A stretch of DNA of 64,000 nucleotides, taken from the NCBI GenBank assembly GCA_028279245.1, contig JANQOE010000017.1, positions 38,852-102,851 on the forward strand, in the 5' to 3' direction. Made by a program: the position numbers and the translations under genes. The notes under the pieces were generated by a model that searched no databases, was not told where the DNA came from, and saw nothing but the letters and a program-made list of their open reading frames with translations. Shown piece by piece: positions 38,946 to 46,916 of this stretch (positions are counted from its first letter, which is position 1; every line of letters begins with the position of its first letter). Origin of the DNA: Alphaproteobacteria bacterium (GTDB taxonomy: Bacteria > Pseudomonadota > Alphaproteobacteria > UBA6615).

Positions 38946-39012
38946 TTTTAGCGAGTCGATAATAATTTTGTTGCCAAGCCCATGCTGACCCACTAGTATC
39001 GACTCGAAACTA
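38946..39012. promoter_or_regulatory. Two operator-like palindromes between the MarR gene and rpoH
   Basis: Site 2 (38994-39012) reads TAGTATCGACTCGAAACTA, a 19-base palindrome with two mismatching positions besides the centre. Site 1 (38946-38964) shares the core CGAGTCGATA in inverted orientation. The two cores are perfect 10-base reverse complements (38952-38961 and 38997-39006). Centres are 48 bp apart; site 1 is 26 bp upstream of the MarR ATG and overlaps a TAAAAT (38945-38950, minus) that could be its -10. The form is typical of MarR operators, so self-repression is likely. Confidence 0.6.
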
Positions 39013-39074
39013 TTAAGCGTTCGTTGCTGCCGGATATAGGCCCCGGCGGGACTTTGTCAAAGGGAGTTAGGCGT

Positions 39075-39953
39075 ATGGCACGCTCACCCGAAATCGATCA
39101 AGGCGACAGGCGGTACATTTCCTCCGTTATGGAGGCGCCGGTGCTCGAGAAAGAGCATGAATTCGATCTGGCCCGCCGCTGGCGCGAAGAAAAGGACGAA
39201 GACGCGCTGCACGAGCTGATCACCGCCTATGCCCGGTTCGTGGTGAGGATCGCCTGGGGGTTCCGGGGCTACGGGCTGCCGATCGGCGATTTGGTTCAGG
39301 AAGGCAATATCGGGCTGATGGAGGCCGCGGCGCGGTTCGATCCGGAGCACAACGCCCGGTTCTCGACCTATGCGGGCTGGTGGATCATGGCGGCCATCCA
39401 GGACCACATCCTGCGGCACAATTCGATCGTCCGGGTTGCGACGACGCCGGCGCAGCGGCGGCTGTTCTTCAATCTCCGGAAGGCCCGCGCCAAGGTGGCG
39501 ACCGGGCCCGACGGCGAGTTGACCGCGGCGGACCGCGAGACCATGGCCGAGCAACTGAACGTTAAGTCTACCGATATCGAGCGTATGGAGACCCACCTCT
39601 CCGGCCCGGACGCGTCACTGAATGCGACGGTCGGCGTGGACGACGATTCGACGGAGCAGATGGACTTGCTCAAGGATCTGGGGCCGGGGCCGGAGGACAT
39701 CACGATCGATGTGGTCGACGGCGAGACCCGGTCGCGTTGGCTGCACGAGGCGATGGATATTCTGACGCCGCGCGAACGGCAGATCATCGCCAGCCGGTTC
39801 CTCGAAGAGGACAAGAGTACGCTCGCGGAAATCGGTGCCGATTTCGGCGTCAGCAAGGAACGTATTCGCCAGATCGAGGCGAAGGCGCTCGTTAAGCTGC
39901 GTCAGGCGATTAGGGGCCGGGTGGTCGAGCCGAGAGAGGCGTTGCCGAACTAG
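39075..39953 (+). CDS. rpoH: RNA polymerase heat-shock sigma factor RpoH
   Basis: 292 residues from ATG 39075 (AGGGAG upstream). Region 2: LHELITAYARFVVRIAWGFRGYGLPIGDLVQEGNIGLMEAAARFDPEHNARFSTYAGWWI. The RpoH box ATTPAQRRLFFNLRKAR is present, which identifies the family. Region 4: LTPRERQIIASRFLEEDKSTLAEIGADFGVSKERIRQIEAKAL. It is preceded by the MarR intergenic region with paired palindromes, so MarR control of rpoH is possible. Whether this is the only rpoH copy cannot be seen here. Confidence 0.94.
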   Translation: MARSPEIDQGDRRYISSVMEAPVLEKEHEFDLARRWREEKDEDALHELITAYARFVVRIAWGFRGYGLPIGDLVQEGNIGLMEAAARFDPEHNARFSTYAGWWIMAAIQDHILRHNSIVRVATTPAQRRLFFNLRKARAKVATGPDGELTAADRETMAEQLNVKSTDIERMETHLSGPDASLNATVGVDDDSTEQMDLLKDLGPGPEDITIDVVDGETRSRWLHEAMDILTPRERQIIASRFLEEDKSTLAEIGADFGVSKERIRQIEAKALVKLRQAIRGRVVEPREALPN

Positions 39954-39961
39954 TGTTCCGG

Positions 39962-40438
39962 TTAGGCCGCGAACGGGAAGTCGGCGACACGCGGGCCGAA
40001 GCCCAGTTGCTGTAGCCAGAAGCGCTCTAGTTTGCGGAGGCTGCCGACCGCGCCGTTGAGTTCGGTCTCCTCGATCTCCGACGTCACTTCGCTGAGTTGG
40101 CGTTCGAACATGGCGTCGATCTGTTGGCGAAGTTCCAGCGCCTTCTCCGTCAAGCTCACCCGGACCGAGCGACGGTCGTGCGGTGACCGCTCGTGCTTCA
40201 GGAAGCCATGCTCGGTCAGTTTCTTGACGTTGTAGGACACGTTCGAGCCGAGATAGTAGCCGCGCAGGGTCAACTCGCCGACGGTCAGCTCGTCCTGGCC
40301 GATGTTGTACAGGATCAGGGCCTGGACGTTGTTGATGTCGCGGATCTCTAGCCGGTCGAGTTCGGCCTTCAAGACCTCGAGGAACTGACGGTGCATCCGT
40401 TCCAGCAGGACGATGGTCGTGAGATACGCTTGCTTCAT
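39962..40438 (-). CDS. ldtR: MarR/winged-helix regulator, LdtR-like
   Basis: 158 residues. Winged-helix core: DINNVQALILYNIGQDELTVGEL, LRGYYLGSNVSYNVKKLTEHGFL and ERSPHDRRSVRVSLTEKA, matching the LdtR type from Rhizobiales and Liberibacter, which controls peptidoglycan L,D-transpeptidase and stress genes. A C-terminal aromatic tail (LERFWLQQLGFGPR) follows. It diverges from a small conserved-looking gene at 40611. Confidence 0.85.
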   Translation of the reverse strand: MKQAYLTTIVLLERMHRQFLEVLKAELDRLEIRDINNVQALILYNIGQDELTVGELTLRGYYLGSNVSYNVKKLTEHGFLKHERSPHDRRSVRVSLTEKALELRQQIDAMFERQLSEVTSEIEETELNGAVGSLRKLERFWLQQLGFGPRVADFPFAA

Positions 40439-40610
40439 AGCCGGCCCTTTCGGCGTTCTTGGCGGACCGGCGAAGAGTGGCTTCGGGGCGGTTAAAACTG
40501 ACTTAAAAAGCTCCGATATTCTGCCTCAAAGCCGGTACTGCCGCGCCTATCCTTACCAACCGTTTACCGTAGGCTGGCTAGATTCACACAGACCTAGTGT
40601 GGAGACTGCC

Positions 40611-40883
40611 GTGACCAGATATTTGGTGTCGGATGAAAATCCGACCGGTTTGAAGCTTGAGGACGTTCTCATCGCGATCCGCCGCGATATCTTGAACCGC
40701 TGTACCAAGATTGCCGACGATCACCGGACCGAGGCGCACATGGTCCTGGCCAACAACATGCAGATCCTCAACCTGCTGACACAGGCCATCGAACTGGCGG
40801 AGGATTCAACCAGAACCTTGGACAAGGCGTTCGGCCCCAGCATGGCTGCCCAGGGCGGCGAACCCCGCATCGGCCGGGCATAG
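40611..40883 (+). CDS. Small uncharacterised soluble protein divergent from ldtR
   Basis: 90 residues from GTG 40611 with GGAG six bases upstream. It is amphipathic and helical (LKLEDVLIAIRRDILNRCTKI, then VLANNMQILNLLTQAIELAEDSTRTL) with no signal peptide or membrane segment and one Cys. The helical pattern could form a coiled coil or small helical bundle. I do not recognise a family. Being divergent from ldtR, it may share its control region (40439-40610). Confidence 0.65.
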   Translation: MTRYLVSDENPTGLKLEDVLIAIRRDILNRCTKIADDHRTEAHMVLANNMQILNLLTQAIELAEDSTRTLDKAFGPSMAAQGGEPRIGRA

Positions 40884-40945
40884 CGCACCCGCCGTGATCC
40901 TGCCTGGCGACGCAGGCGGATCGACGACGAGAGCCCTAGGCCGGG

Positions 40946-41053
40946 TTAGACGATCGCGAGAACGCCGACGAACGCAACCCACAGCGCCAACCCACCAAGG
41001 AAACGCTCCCTGGTCGCAATGACGCATTCTCTGCAGAAGTCTGACCCAATCAT
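40946..41053 (-). CDS. 35-residue putative membrane microprotein
   Basis: ATG at 41053 preceded by GGAAGGAC at an ideal distance and ending at TAA 40946. The predicted protein has a polar N-terminus with a CREC motif (MIGSDFCRECVIATRERF), then one hydrophobic helix (GLALWVAFVGVLAIV). Length, start site and a single clean membrane helix are like known small membrane proteins, but no relatives can be checked here. It lies alone between the ldtR-linked gene and the RidA gene. Confidence 0.55.
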   Translation of the reverse strand: MIGSDFCRECVIATRERFLGGLALWVAFVGVLAIV

Positions 41054-41193
41054 CAGACGGTCCTTCCGAGCTTATACACACGAGGTGGGAACGAGCCCGC
41101 GGGCAGTAAGTGACGACCGTCACTAAGAAAGGGTTTCTTGCCTTAAATGCTCGCCAAATTGTGAGGATGAGCCGCAGAAAAACCCGTGGTTTC

Positions 41194-41679
41194 CTAGGGA
41201 GCTATCAGCAGCTCCGCCTCAACCTCCACCGCTATCTTGAACGGCAGGCCCGCCATGCCCACGGCCGAGCGCGTGTGCCGGCCGACATCAGCCCCGAACA
41301 CGTCCAGCACAACCTGCGTGAAGCCGTTGATGACCTCCGGCTGCTGGTCGAAACCGGGCGCCGAGTTGACCATTCCGAAGATCCGGCACCAGCCCGTGAT
41401 CCGGTCCAGGTCGCCGAGTCCACGCTGCAAGCTACCGATGACTGCCAGCGCGGTCTTGCGGGCCAACTCCCTGGCTTGATCCATGCTGACATCGGCTCCG
41501 ACTTGGCCGAAAGGCCCGGCCACCGACCCGTCCGGCTCCTGCGGGCCGTGTCCCGAGACGAAAACCCGCTCACCGCGCACACTCACCCACGGGAACGGCA
41601 GCTTCACGCCGGGCGGCAGCTTTAGTGGCTCAGGTAGCACCAAGCCAAGGCTGTCAAGTCTTGCGGCGATCTTTGACAT
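41194..41679 (-). CDS. RidA-family protein (YjgF/YER057c/UK114)
   Basis: 161 residues. RidA-like features: PFPWVSVRGERVFVSGHGPQ, ELARKTALAVIGSLQRGLGDLDRITGWCRIFGMVNSA and the C-terminal RSAVGMAGLPFKIAVEVEAELL. The last segment lacks the Arg of canonical RidA (usually RPARTTVGV...LP...VEIE with an active-site Arg), as it has HTRSAVGMAGLP, so enamine deaminase activity is uncertain. No operon partners. Confidence 0.85.
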   Translation of the reverse strand: MSKIAARLDSLGLVLPEPLKLPPGVKLPFPWVSVRGERVFVSGHGPQEPDGSVAGPFGQVGADVSMDQARELARKTALAVIGSLQRGLGDLDRITGWCRIFGMVNSAPGFDQQPEVINGFTQVVLDVFGADVGRHTRSAVGMAGLPFKIAVEVEAELLIAP

Positions 41680-41806
41680 GGGTTGTTCCTTTGGCCAGAC
41701 GATCTGAGAGGGACGCTAGGGCAATGAATGCCACGCTGCAACGATGCGAGGACTTGATGGTCGCGGCGGGCGCGCCGTCCTCGGCGCGCCCCTGACCCCT
41801 GGCGGC

Positions 41807-42238
41807 CTACCCGGTCGCCTCCGCCGGCCGGCGCGATTCATCCGTCTGAACGCTCAGCCGTCCAGGCCCGAACGCCACAACAAACAAGAGGCCGCCGGCA
41901 ATCGATAGGTTCTTGAGGAAATGCACCATCTCGCCTTGCTGCGCGGCGCCGCTGAGCGTCCAGAAGTTATGGAAGATCAACGCGGCGACGATCGAGAATG
42001 CCGCGAGAGCCGCGGCGGCGAGACGGGCGCGGTAACCGGCGATGAGCGCCGTGCCGGCGCCAATCTCGACGACGATGGCCCCCAGCAGGAACAAAGGCGC
42101 CAGCGGCACGCCCTTGGCGGCCATGAAACCGATGGTGTTTTCCCAGCCCGGGATCTTGAAGATCCCGCTCAAAACGAAGATCAGCCCCAGCAGGAACCGA
42201 CCGACCACGGGTAGGTTTTGTTGCATTGCTGTCATCAT
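41807..42238 (-). CDS. DoxX-family inner-membrane protein
   Basis: 143 residues with four membrane helices: VVGRFLLGLIFVLSGIFKIPGW at the N-terminus is the DoxX signature, then PLAPLFLLGAIVVEIGAGTALIAGY and a third/fourth helix. A short charged C-tail (SVQTDESRRPAE) follows. DoxX proteins are linked to oxidative and respiratory stress. It diverges from a LysR gene, which probably regulates it. Confidence 0.88.
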   Translation of the reverse strand: MMTAMQQNLPVVGRFLLGLIFVLSGIFKIPGWENTIGFMAAKGVPLAPLFLLGAIVVEIGAGTALIAGYRARLAAAALAAFSIVAALIFHNFWTLSGAAQQGEMVHFLKNLSIAGGLLFVVAFGPGRLSVQTDESRRPAEATG

Positions 42239-42326
42239 CTCACTCCAGATCTATGGGCCGGTCGGCCCTTCTGTGAAAGAGATGGACTGTTGCCTTGTCC
42301 GCGATTAGTCCTAGTTTTGTGGATTT

Positions 42327-42349
42327 ATTGTTGCTATTTTGCGAACAAT
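42327..42349. promoter_or_regulatory. LysR-type operator overlapping the lysR start codon
   Basis: ATTGTT (42327-42332) and AACAAT (42344-42349) form a perfect 6-base inverted repeat 11 bases apart, the T-N11-A form of LysR binding boxes. The right arm includes the first two bases of the ATG at 42348. TATTTT (42335-42340) in the spacer could be a -10 element for a leaderless transcript. Motif recognition only. Confidence 0.55.
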
Positions 42350-43280
42350 GAAGCCTGACCTGAACGACCTGATGATCTTCACCCAGGTGGTCGACCTCGG
42401 CAGTTTTACCGCGGCCGCAGATGCGCTCGCGGTTCCAAAGTCGACCGTGAGCCGCCGGGTGTCGCGCTTGGAGAGCGAGTTTGGTGTTCGCTTGCTGCAG
42501 CGGACGACGCGCAAGCTGAGCCTGACCGATGCCGGCCAGTCACTGTACGACCGGGGCGTGCGAATCAGGTCCGACTTTGAAGCCGCACAGCAGCTGGTGG
42601 CGGAACTGCATGAAGAGCCGCGCGGCCGCCTGCGCGTCACGGCGCCGGTCGAGTTCCCGGCCTTTCCCCGGTTGGTCACAGATTTCCTGACGCGTTGGCC
42701 AAAAGTGCAAATGGACCTGGATCTGACCAACCGTCGCGTGGATGTGGTCAAGCAAGGATTCGATCTCGCGGTGCGCGCCGGTGAGCTTGCCGATTCGTCG
42801 CTGATCGCCAACAAGCTCGGCGATAGACGCCGCATTCTGGTGGCCAGTCCGACCTATCTCGCAGACCGAGGCGCGCCTCAGACGATCGATGATCTGCAGA
42901 CTCACGATTGCATCGTGTTTGGGCCGTGGTGGTCTGGTGCCAGTTGGGCGCTGACCGGGCCGAACGGGATCGTCAAGGTGCCGATCACCGGCCGCCTCGC
43001 GGTGAACCATCTCGATGCGGTTCGTCACGCCGCGCTTGAGGGGTACGGCATTGCCCTCTTGCCGACGGATTGGGTGGACGGTGATCTTGCCGCCGAGCGG
43101 CTTGGCACCGTGTTACCAGAAGCAAGCCCGCCGAAAACCGCGATCTGGGCGGTGTATCCGAGCCGCAAGCATGTGCCGCCGGCGGTTCGAGTCTTCGTCG
43201 ATTTTTTGAAGGAACGGTTTGCTGATACAAGAACGTCGTTAGTGGTAAACCGCGATCACTTCGTTCCTGATGGCCCGTGA
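42348..43280 (+). CDS. LysR-family transcriptional regulator
   Basis: 310 residues starting MKPDLNDLMIFTQVVDLGSF, followed by the helix-turn-helix AAADALAVPKSTVSRRVSRLESEFGVRLLQRTTRKL. The effector domain has GRLRVTAPVEFPAFPRLVTDF and LDLTNRRVDVVKQGFDLAVRAG. No ribosome site precedes the ATG, so translation may be leaderless. It diverges from doxX and has a LysR box across its start. Its stop overlaps greB by one base. Confidence 0.9.
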   Translation: MKPDLNDLMIFTQVVDLGSFTAAADALAVPKSTVSRRVSRLESEFGVRLLQRTTRKLSLTDAGQSLYDRGVRIRSDFEAAQQLVAELHEEPRGRLRVTAPVEFPAFPRLVTDFLTRWPKVQMDLDLTNRRVDVVKQGFDLAVRAGELADSSLIANKLGDRRRILVASPTYLADRGAPQTIDDLQTHDCIVFGPWWSGASWALTGPNGIVKVPITGRLAVNHLDAVRHAALEGYGIALLPTDWVDGDLAAERLGTVLPEASPPKTAIWAVYPSRKHVPPAVRVFVDFLKERFADTRTSLVVNRDHFVPDGP

Positions 43281-43837
43281 TGAGTAAAGCCTTCACCAAA
43301 GAAACCGACGAAGACGACGACGATCTCGATGTTCCGGAGACAGCGTTGCCGCGCGGTGCCAAGAACTACATCACCGCGGCCGGGATGGATCGTCTGCAAC
43401 GGGAACTTCGCCAATTGCGGCGTGTCGAACGGCCGAAGGTGGTGGAGATTGTCGCCTGGGCCGCCGGCGATGGGGACCGATCGGAGAATGGCGATTACCT
43501 CTACGGCAAAAAGCGCCTGCGCGAGATCGACCGGCGGATCCGGTTCCTGCTGAAGCGTATGGAGATCGCCGAGATCGTCGACCACAAGCGCCAGACCAAT
43601 CGTGAGCAGGTCTTCTTCGGGGCGACTGTTACCTATGCCGATGCGGAAGGCAGCGAGAAGACCGTCCGGATTGTCGGTGTTGACGAGGTGCGCCACGACC
43701 AAGGGGAAGTGAGTTGGATCTCGCCGCTCGCCCGCGCCCTGTTGAAGGCGCAGGAAGGCGACTTTGTGAAGGTGCGGACACCGCACGGCGCCGAGGTCGT
43801 CGAGGTGCTTGAAATCTCGTACCCGGATACGGAATGA
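43280..43837 (+). CDS. greB: Transcription elongation factor GreB
   Basis: 185 residues. An acidic N-terminal extension (TDEDDDDLDVPETALP) precedes the Gre coiled coil: NYITAAGMDRLQRELRQLRRVERPKVVEIVAWAAGDGDRSENGDYLYGKKRLREIDRRI carries the acidic tip residues. The C-terminal FKBP-like domain includes EVSWISPLARALLKAQEGDFV. It rescues backtracked RNA polymerase by stimulating transcript cleavage. The ATG overlaps the stop of lysR. Confidence 0.9.
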   Translation: MSKAFTKETDEDDDDLDVPETALPRGAKNYITAAGMDRLQRELRQLRRVERPKVVEIVAWAAGDGDRSENGDYLYGKKRLREIDRRIRFLLKRMEIAEIVDHKRQTNREQVFFGATVTYADAEGSEKTVRIVGVDEVRHDQGEVSWISPLARALLKAQEGDFVKVRTPHGAEVVEVLEISYPDTE

Positions 43838-43855
43838 GGATCCAGGTGCGCCGTT

Positions 43856-44278
43856 ATGATCAGGATCACCGATAGGATCAGCGTCGATCCCAACGAGATC
43901 GAGCGCAGCTTCATCCGGTCGTCAGGCCCGGGCGGTCAGAACGTCAACAAGGTCTCGACGGCGGTGCAGCTGCGGTTTGATTTGCGTGCGTCGCCCTCAC
44001 TGCCGCCGGATCTAAAGGAACGGGCGGAGCGGATCGCCGGGAAGCGCCTCACCAAGGATGGGATCATCGTGATCACCGCGGCGCGGTTCCGCAGCCAGGA
44101 CGACAACAACGCCGATGCGCTCGCCCGGTTGATCGACATCTTGCAACAGGCGGCACATCGGCCAACGCCTCGAAAGCCGACACGGGTGAGCCGAGCGAAG
44201 CGCGCGCGGCGGGTCGATACCAAAACCCGCCGCGGAACCGTCAAACGGCTCCGTAGTGAGCCGAAGGCTGAGGACTAG
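43856..44278 (+). CDS. arfB: Alternative ribosome-rescue factor ArfB (peptidyl-tRNA hydrolase, YaeJ)
   Basis: 140 residues. The GGQ-motif domain is clear: RSFIRSSGPGGQNVNKVSTAVQLRFDL. The basic C-terminal tail (KPTRVSRAKRARRVDTKTRRGTVKRLRS) inserts in the mRNA channel of stalled ribosomes. It releases peptides from ribosomes without a stop codon in the A site. The gene lies 18 bases after greB. Its TAG lies in a CTAG shared with the convergent gene's stop. Confidence 0.92.
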   Translation: MIRITDRISVDPNEIERSFIRSSGPGGQNVNKVSTAVQLRFDLRASPSLPPDLKERAERIAGKRLTKDGIIVITAARFRSQDDNNADALARLIDILQQAAHRPTPRKPTRVSRAKRARRVDTKTRRGTVKRLRSEPKAED

Positions 44279-45768
44279 GCGGCGGCGCCGCGGGGGTGTA
44301 GCCAGGGCGGCAGGAATGTGTAGGCGTTCACGCCCTTGGCGTCGGTGAAGGCGACGCCGTTCGCCCTGAGGAGTTTTTGCAGGCGGCCCGCGTTGAACGC
44401 GTCGAAGGTTTCCGTGCAGCCGCCGATATACTCACCGCCAACGAAGATCTGCGGAATGGTCGGCGAGCCGATACGGGCCAGCAGCGCGGTGCGGATTTGG
44501 CCGCCCCAGTTCCCTTGCTGGTATTCGACCGAGTCTAGATCGACGGACCGGAACTGAACGCCGATCCGATCGAACAGCTTGCGCACTGAATCGCAGAACT
44601 CACACCATTCCAGGGCGAACATGACGACCGGTTGCCTGAGGTCGGTAACGGCCTCTTCAAGGAAGGCCGCCGCCTCGGGCGTAACCGTTGGCGCGGCCAC
44701 CGGCTTTGCCACGGATGCCGGTGTCGCGTCGAAGCGGAAGTGCGGCGTCGACTGCGAGATCTCGATCTCCTGCTCGGTCATATCCGCCGATATGTCGGCG
44801 AACAGGGCGGTGCTGAGGTAGCGTTCGCCGGTATCGGGCAACATGCACAGGATGTTGGCGCCGGCCGGGGCACGCTCGGCTACCTGCAATGCGCCGGCGA
44901 AGGTGGCGCCGCCGGAAATGCCGGTGAAGATGCCTTCCTGCTGGGCCAACTCGCGCGACAGCCGCAGGGCGTCTTTGCCGTTGATCGGCACGAGTTCGTC
45001 GATGAGTTCCGTCGCGACCGCATCTTCGGCCAGCTTTGGGATGAAATCCGGCGACCAGCCTTGCATTAGGTGCGGCCGGAAATAGGGATGGCTGGCCGTG
45101 ACATTACCGTCGCGCCGCTCCTGGGCGATGCCGCTGCCGAGAATCTGCGAGTTGTCCGGTTCGCAGACGACGATCTTGGTCTCCGGCCGTTCCTGCCGCA
45201 ACACGCGCCCGACACCTTTCAGGGTGCCGGCCGTGCCGAAGCCACTGACCCAATAGTCGAGCCGATCGCCCTCGAAATCGGTAAGGATTTCCGGCGCCGT
45301 GGTGCGGGAATGAAAATCGGGGTTCGCCTCGTTCTCGAATTGGCGGCAGAGGAACCAGCCATGGGGCTCGGCAAGCTCGACCGCCTTGGCCAGCATGCCC
45401 GTGCCCTTTTCCGAAGCAGGTGTGAGCACGACCTTCGCGCCAAGGAAACGCATCAGCCGCCGCCGTTCGACGCTGAAATTCTCGGCCATTGTCACGACCA
45501 GCGGATAGCCCTTTTGCGCGCAGACCATAGCGAGGCCGATGCCGGTGTTACCGCTCGTCGCCTCGACGACCGTTTGGCCGGGTTTTAGCGCGCCGCTCCG
45601 TTCGGCTGCCTCAATCACGCCGAGGGCCAGCCGGTCCTTGACCGAGCCCATCGGGTTGAAGGCCTCCAGCTTAGCGAAGATGTTGACGTTCGCCGGCCCC
45701 AGCCGGTTGATCTTGACGATCGGGGTCCGCCCGACGGTTTCGAGAATGCTGTTGTAACGTCCGGCCAT
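44275..45768 (-). CDS. Cysteine synthase fused to a C-terminal glutaredoxin-like domain
   Basis: 497 residues. Residues 1-310 are a cysteine synthase: ILETVGRTPIVKINRLG, the PLP lysine in EAFNPMGSVKDRLAL, VVEATSGNTGIGLAM and GTAGTLKGVGRVL, with GIFTGISGGATFAGAL. A linker of about 60 residues (ISADMTEQEIEIS onwards) leads to a glutaredoxin domain at about 385-480: FALEWCEFCDSVRKLFD holds the CEFC redox motif and IGSPTIPQIFVGGEYIGG the cis-Pro. Cysteine made by O-acetylserine sulfhydrylation may be tied to thiol redox. Confidence 0.9.
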   Translation of the reverse strand: MAGRYNSILETVGRTPIVKINRLGPANVNIFAKLEAFNPMGSVKDRLALGVIEAAERSGALKPGQTVVEATSGNTGIGLAMVCAQKGYPLVVTMAENFSVERRRLMRFLGAKVVLTPASEKGTGMLAKAVELAEPHGWFLCRQFENEANPDFHSRTTAPEILTDFEGDRLDYWVSGFGTAGTLKGVGRVLRQERPETKIVVCEPDNSQILGSGIAQERRDGNVTASHPYFRPHLMQGWSPDFIPKLAEDAVATELIDELVPINGKDALRLSRELAQQEGIFTGISGGATFAGALQVAERAPAGANILCMLPDTGERYLSTALFADISADMTEQEIEISQSTPHFRFDATPASVAKPVAAPTVTPEAAAFLEEAVTDLRQPVVMFALEWCEFCDSVRKLFDRIGVQFRSVDLDSVEYQQGNWGGQIRTALLARIGSPTIPQIFVGGEYIGGCTETFDAFNAGRLQKLLRANGVAFTDAKGVNAYTFLPPWLHPRGAAA

Positions 45769-45859
45769 GACCCATCCTGCTGACGACGCGATTTGCGCGG
45801 CAAGATAGGGGGGACGGGCATGGCGCTTATGTGCCCGTCATCACAATCGCGCGATTTGT

Positions 45860-46891
45860 TTACTCCGGAACAGGCGCCTCCGCTGCCAACAGCCCCTCGG
45901 CTTTCAGTTCGGCCCAGAAATCCGCCGGAATCTGGGTCGATACCGCCTTCACATTCTGCTCGACCTGCGCCGCGGTGACGCCGCCCGGGATAATCGAGGC
46001 GACCATCGGGTGGCCCAGCGGGAACTGCAGGGCGGCGGCTTGCAGCGGGACGTTGTGACGCGCGCACACCTTCTCGATACCGGCCACCTTCTCGACGATC
46101 TCCGGCGGCGCGTCTTCGTAGTTGTATTTGCCGCCGCCGCTGGAGACGCCGGTGGCCAAGATGCCGGAGGCGTAGGGGGAGCCGATGATGACGCTCATGC
46201 CTTTCGCCTGGCAGCGCGGGAAGAGATCGGTCAGCACACCCTGGTCGATCAGGGTGTAAGGCATGGCAACAAGGAAGCAATCCAGGTCGATCCGGTCGAG
46301 GAACTGCAGCATCGCGTGGTCGCGGTTGATCCCGGCGCCAATTGCCTTGATTTGGCCGCCCGCCTTGAGCTCCTCAAGCGCCCGCATGCCGCCGCCGTCC
46401 TCGAGCTGACGCATGTAGCGTTCGACGTTCTCCGGGGTCTGGTGATAGACGAGATCGAGGTCGTGAATGATCAGCAGATCGACCCGGTTAAGGCTTAGCC
46501 GTTGCAGGCTATCCTCCCACGAGCGCATCACCGCGTCGTAGGTGTAGTCGAAGCGAAGCTCGAACGGCAGGCCGCCCAGCCACATGCCGTTGTCGAAACC
46601 CTCCGTTTGCTTGGGCGCGGAGAGGACCCGGCCGATCTTGGTCGAGACGATGAACTCATCGCGGGGCTGCCCGCGCAGGAACGTGCCGAGCCGGTGCTCG
46701 CTGAGCCCGACCCCATACCAGGGCGCGGTGTCGTAGAGGCGCACACCGCCCTTGTAAGCCGCGGCGCAGGTGGCCTGGGCGTCTTCCTCGGTCACCAAGC
46801 TGTACAACTCGCCAAAATGGGCGGCGCCAAATCCGAGTTGGGTCACGGCCAAGCCAGTCTGGCCAATCTCACGGGTCGCGGTGGGGTCCAC
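45860..46891 (-). CDS. Aldo/keto reductase
   Basis: 343 residues from GTG 46891 (GGAAGGAA just upstream); longer frames overlap the next gene. TIM-barrel AKR pattern: IGQTGLAVTQLGFGAAHFGEL, GGVRLYDTAPWYGVGLSEHRLGTFLRG (Asp and Tyr of the tetrad), VSTKIGRV (Lys) and LLIIHDLDLVYHQ (His). It lies 25 bases after a 3-hydroxyisobutyrate dehydrogenase gene. NADPH-linked aldehyde or sugar reduction is expected; the substrate is unknown. Confidence 0.9.
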   Translation of the reverse strand: MDPTATREIGQTGLAVTQLGFGAAHFGELYSLVTEEDAQATCAAAYKGGVRLYDTAPWYGVGLSEHRLGTFLRGQPRDEFIVSTKIGRVLSAPKQTEGFDNGMWLGGLPFELRFDYTYDAVMRSWEDSLQRLSLNRVDLLIIHDLDLVYHQTPENVERYMRQLEDGGGMRALEELKAGGQIKAIGAGINRDHAMLQFLDRIDLDCFLVAMPYTLIDQGVLTDLFPRCQAKGMSVIIGSPYASGILATGVSSGGGKYNYEDAPPEIVEKVAGIEKVCARHNVPLQAAALQFPLGHPMVASIIPGGVTAAQVEQNVKAVSTQIPADFWAELKAEGLLAAEAPVPE

Positions 46892-46916
46892 GCCTGTTTC
46901 CTTCCCTGTTTCTTGT

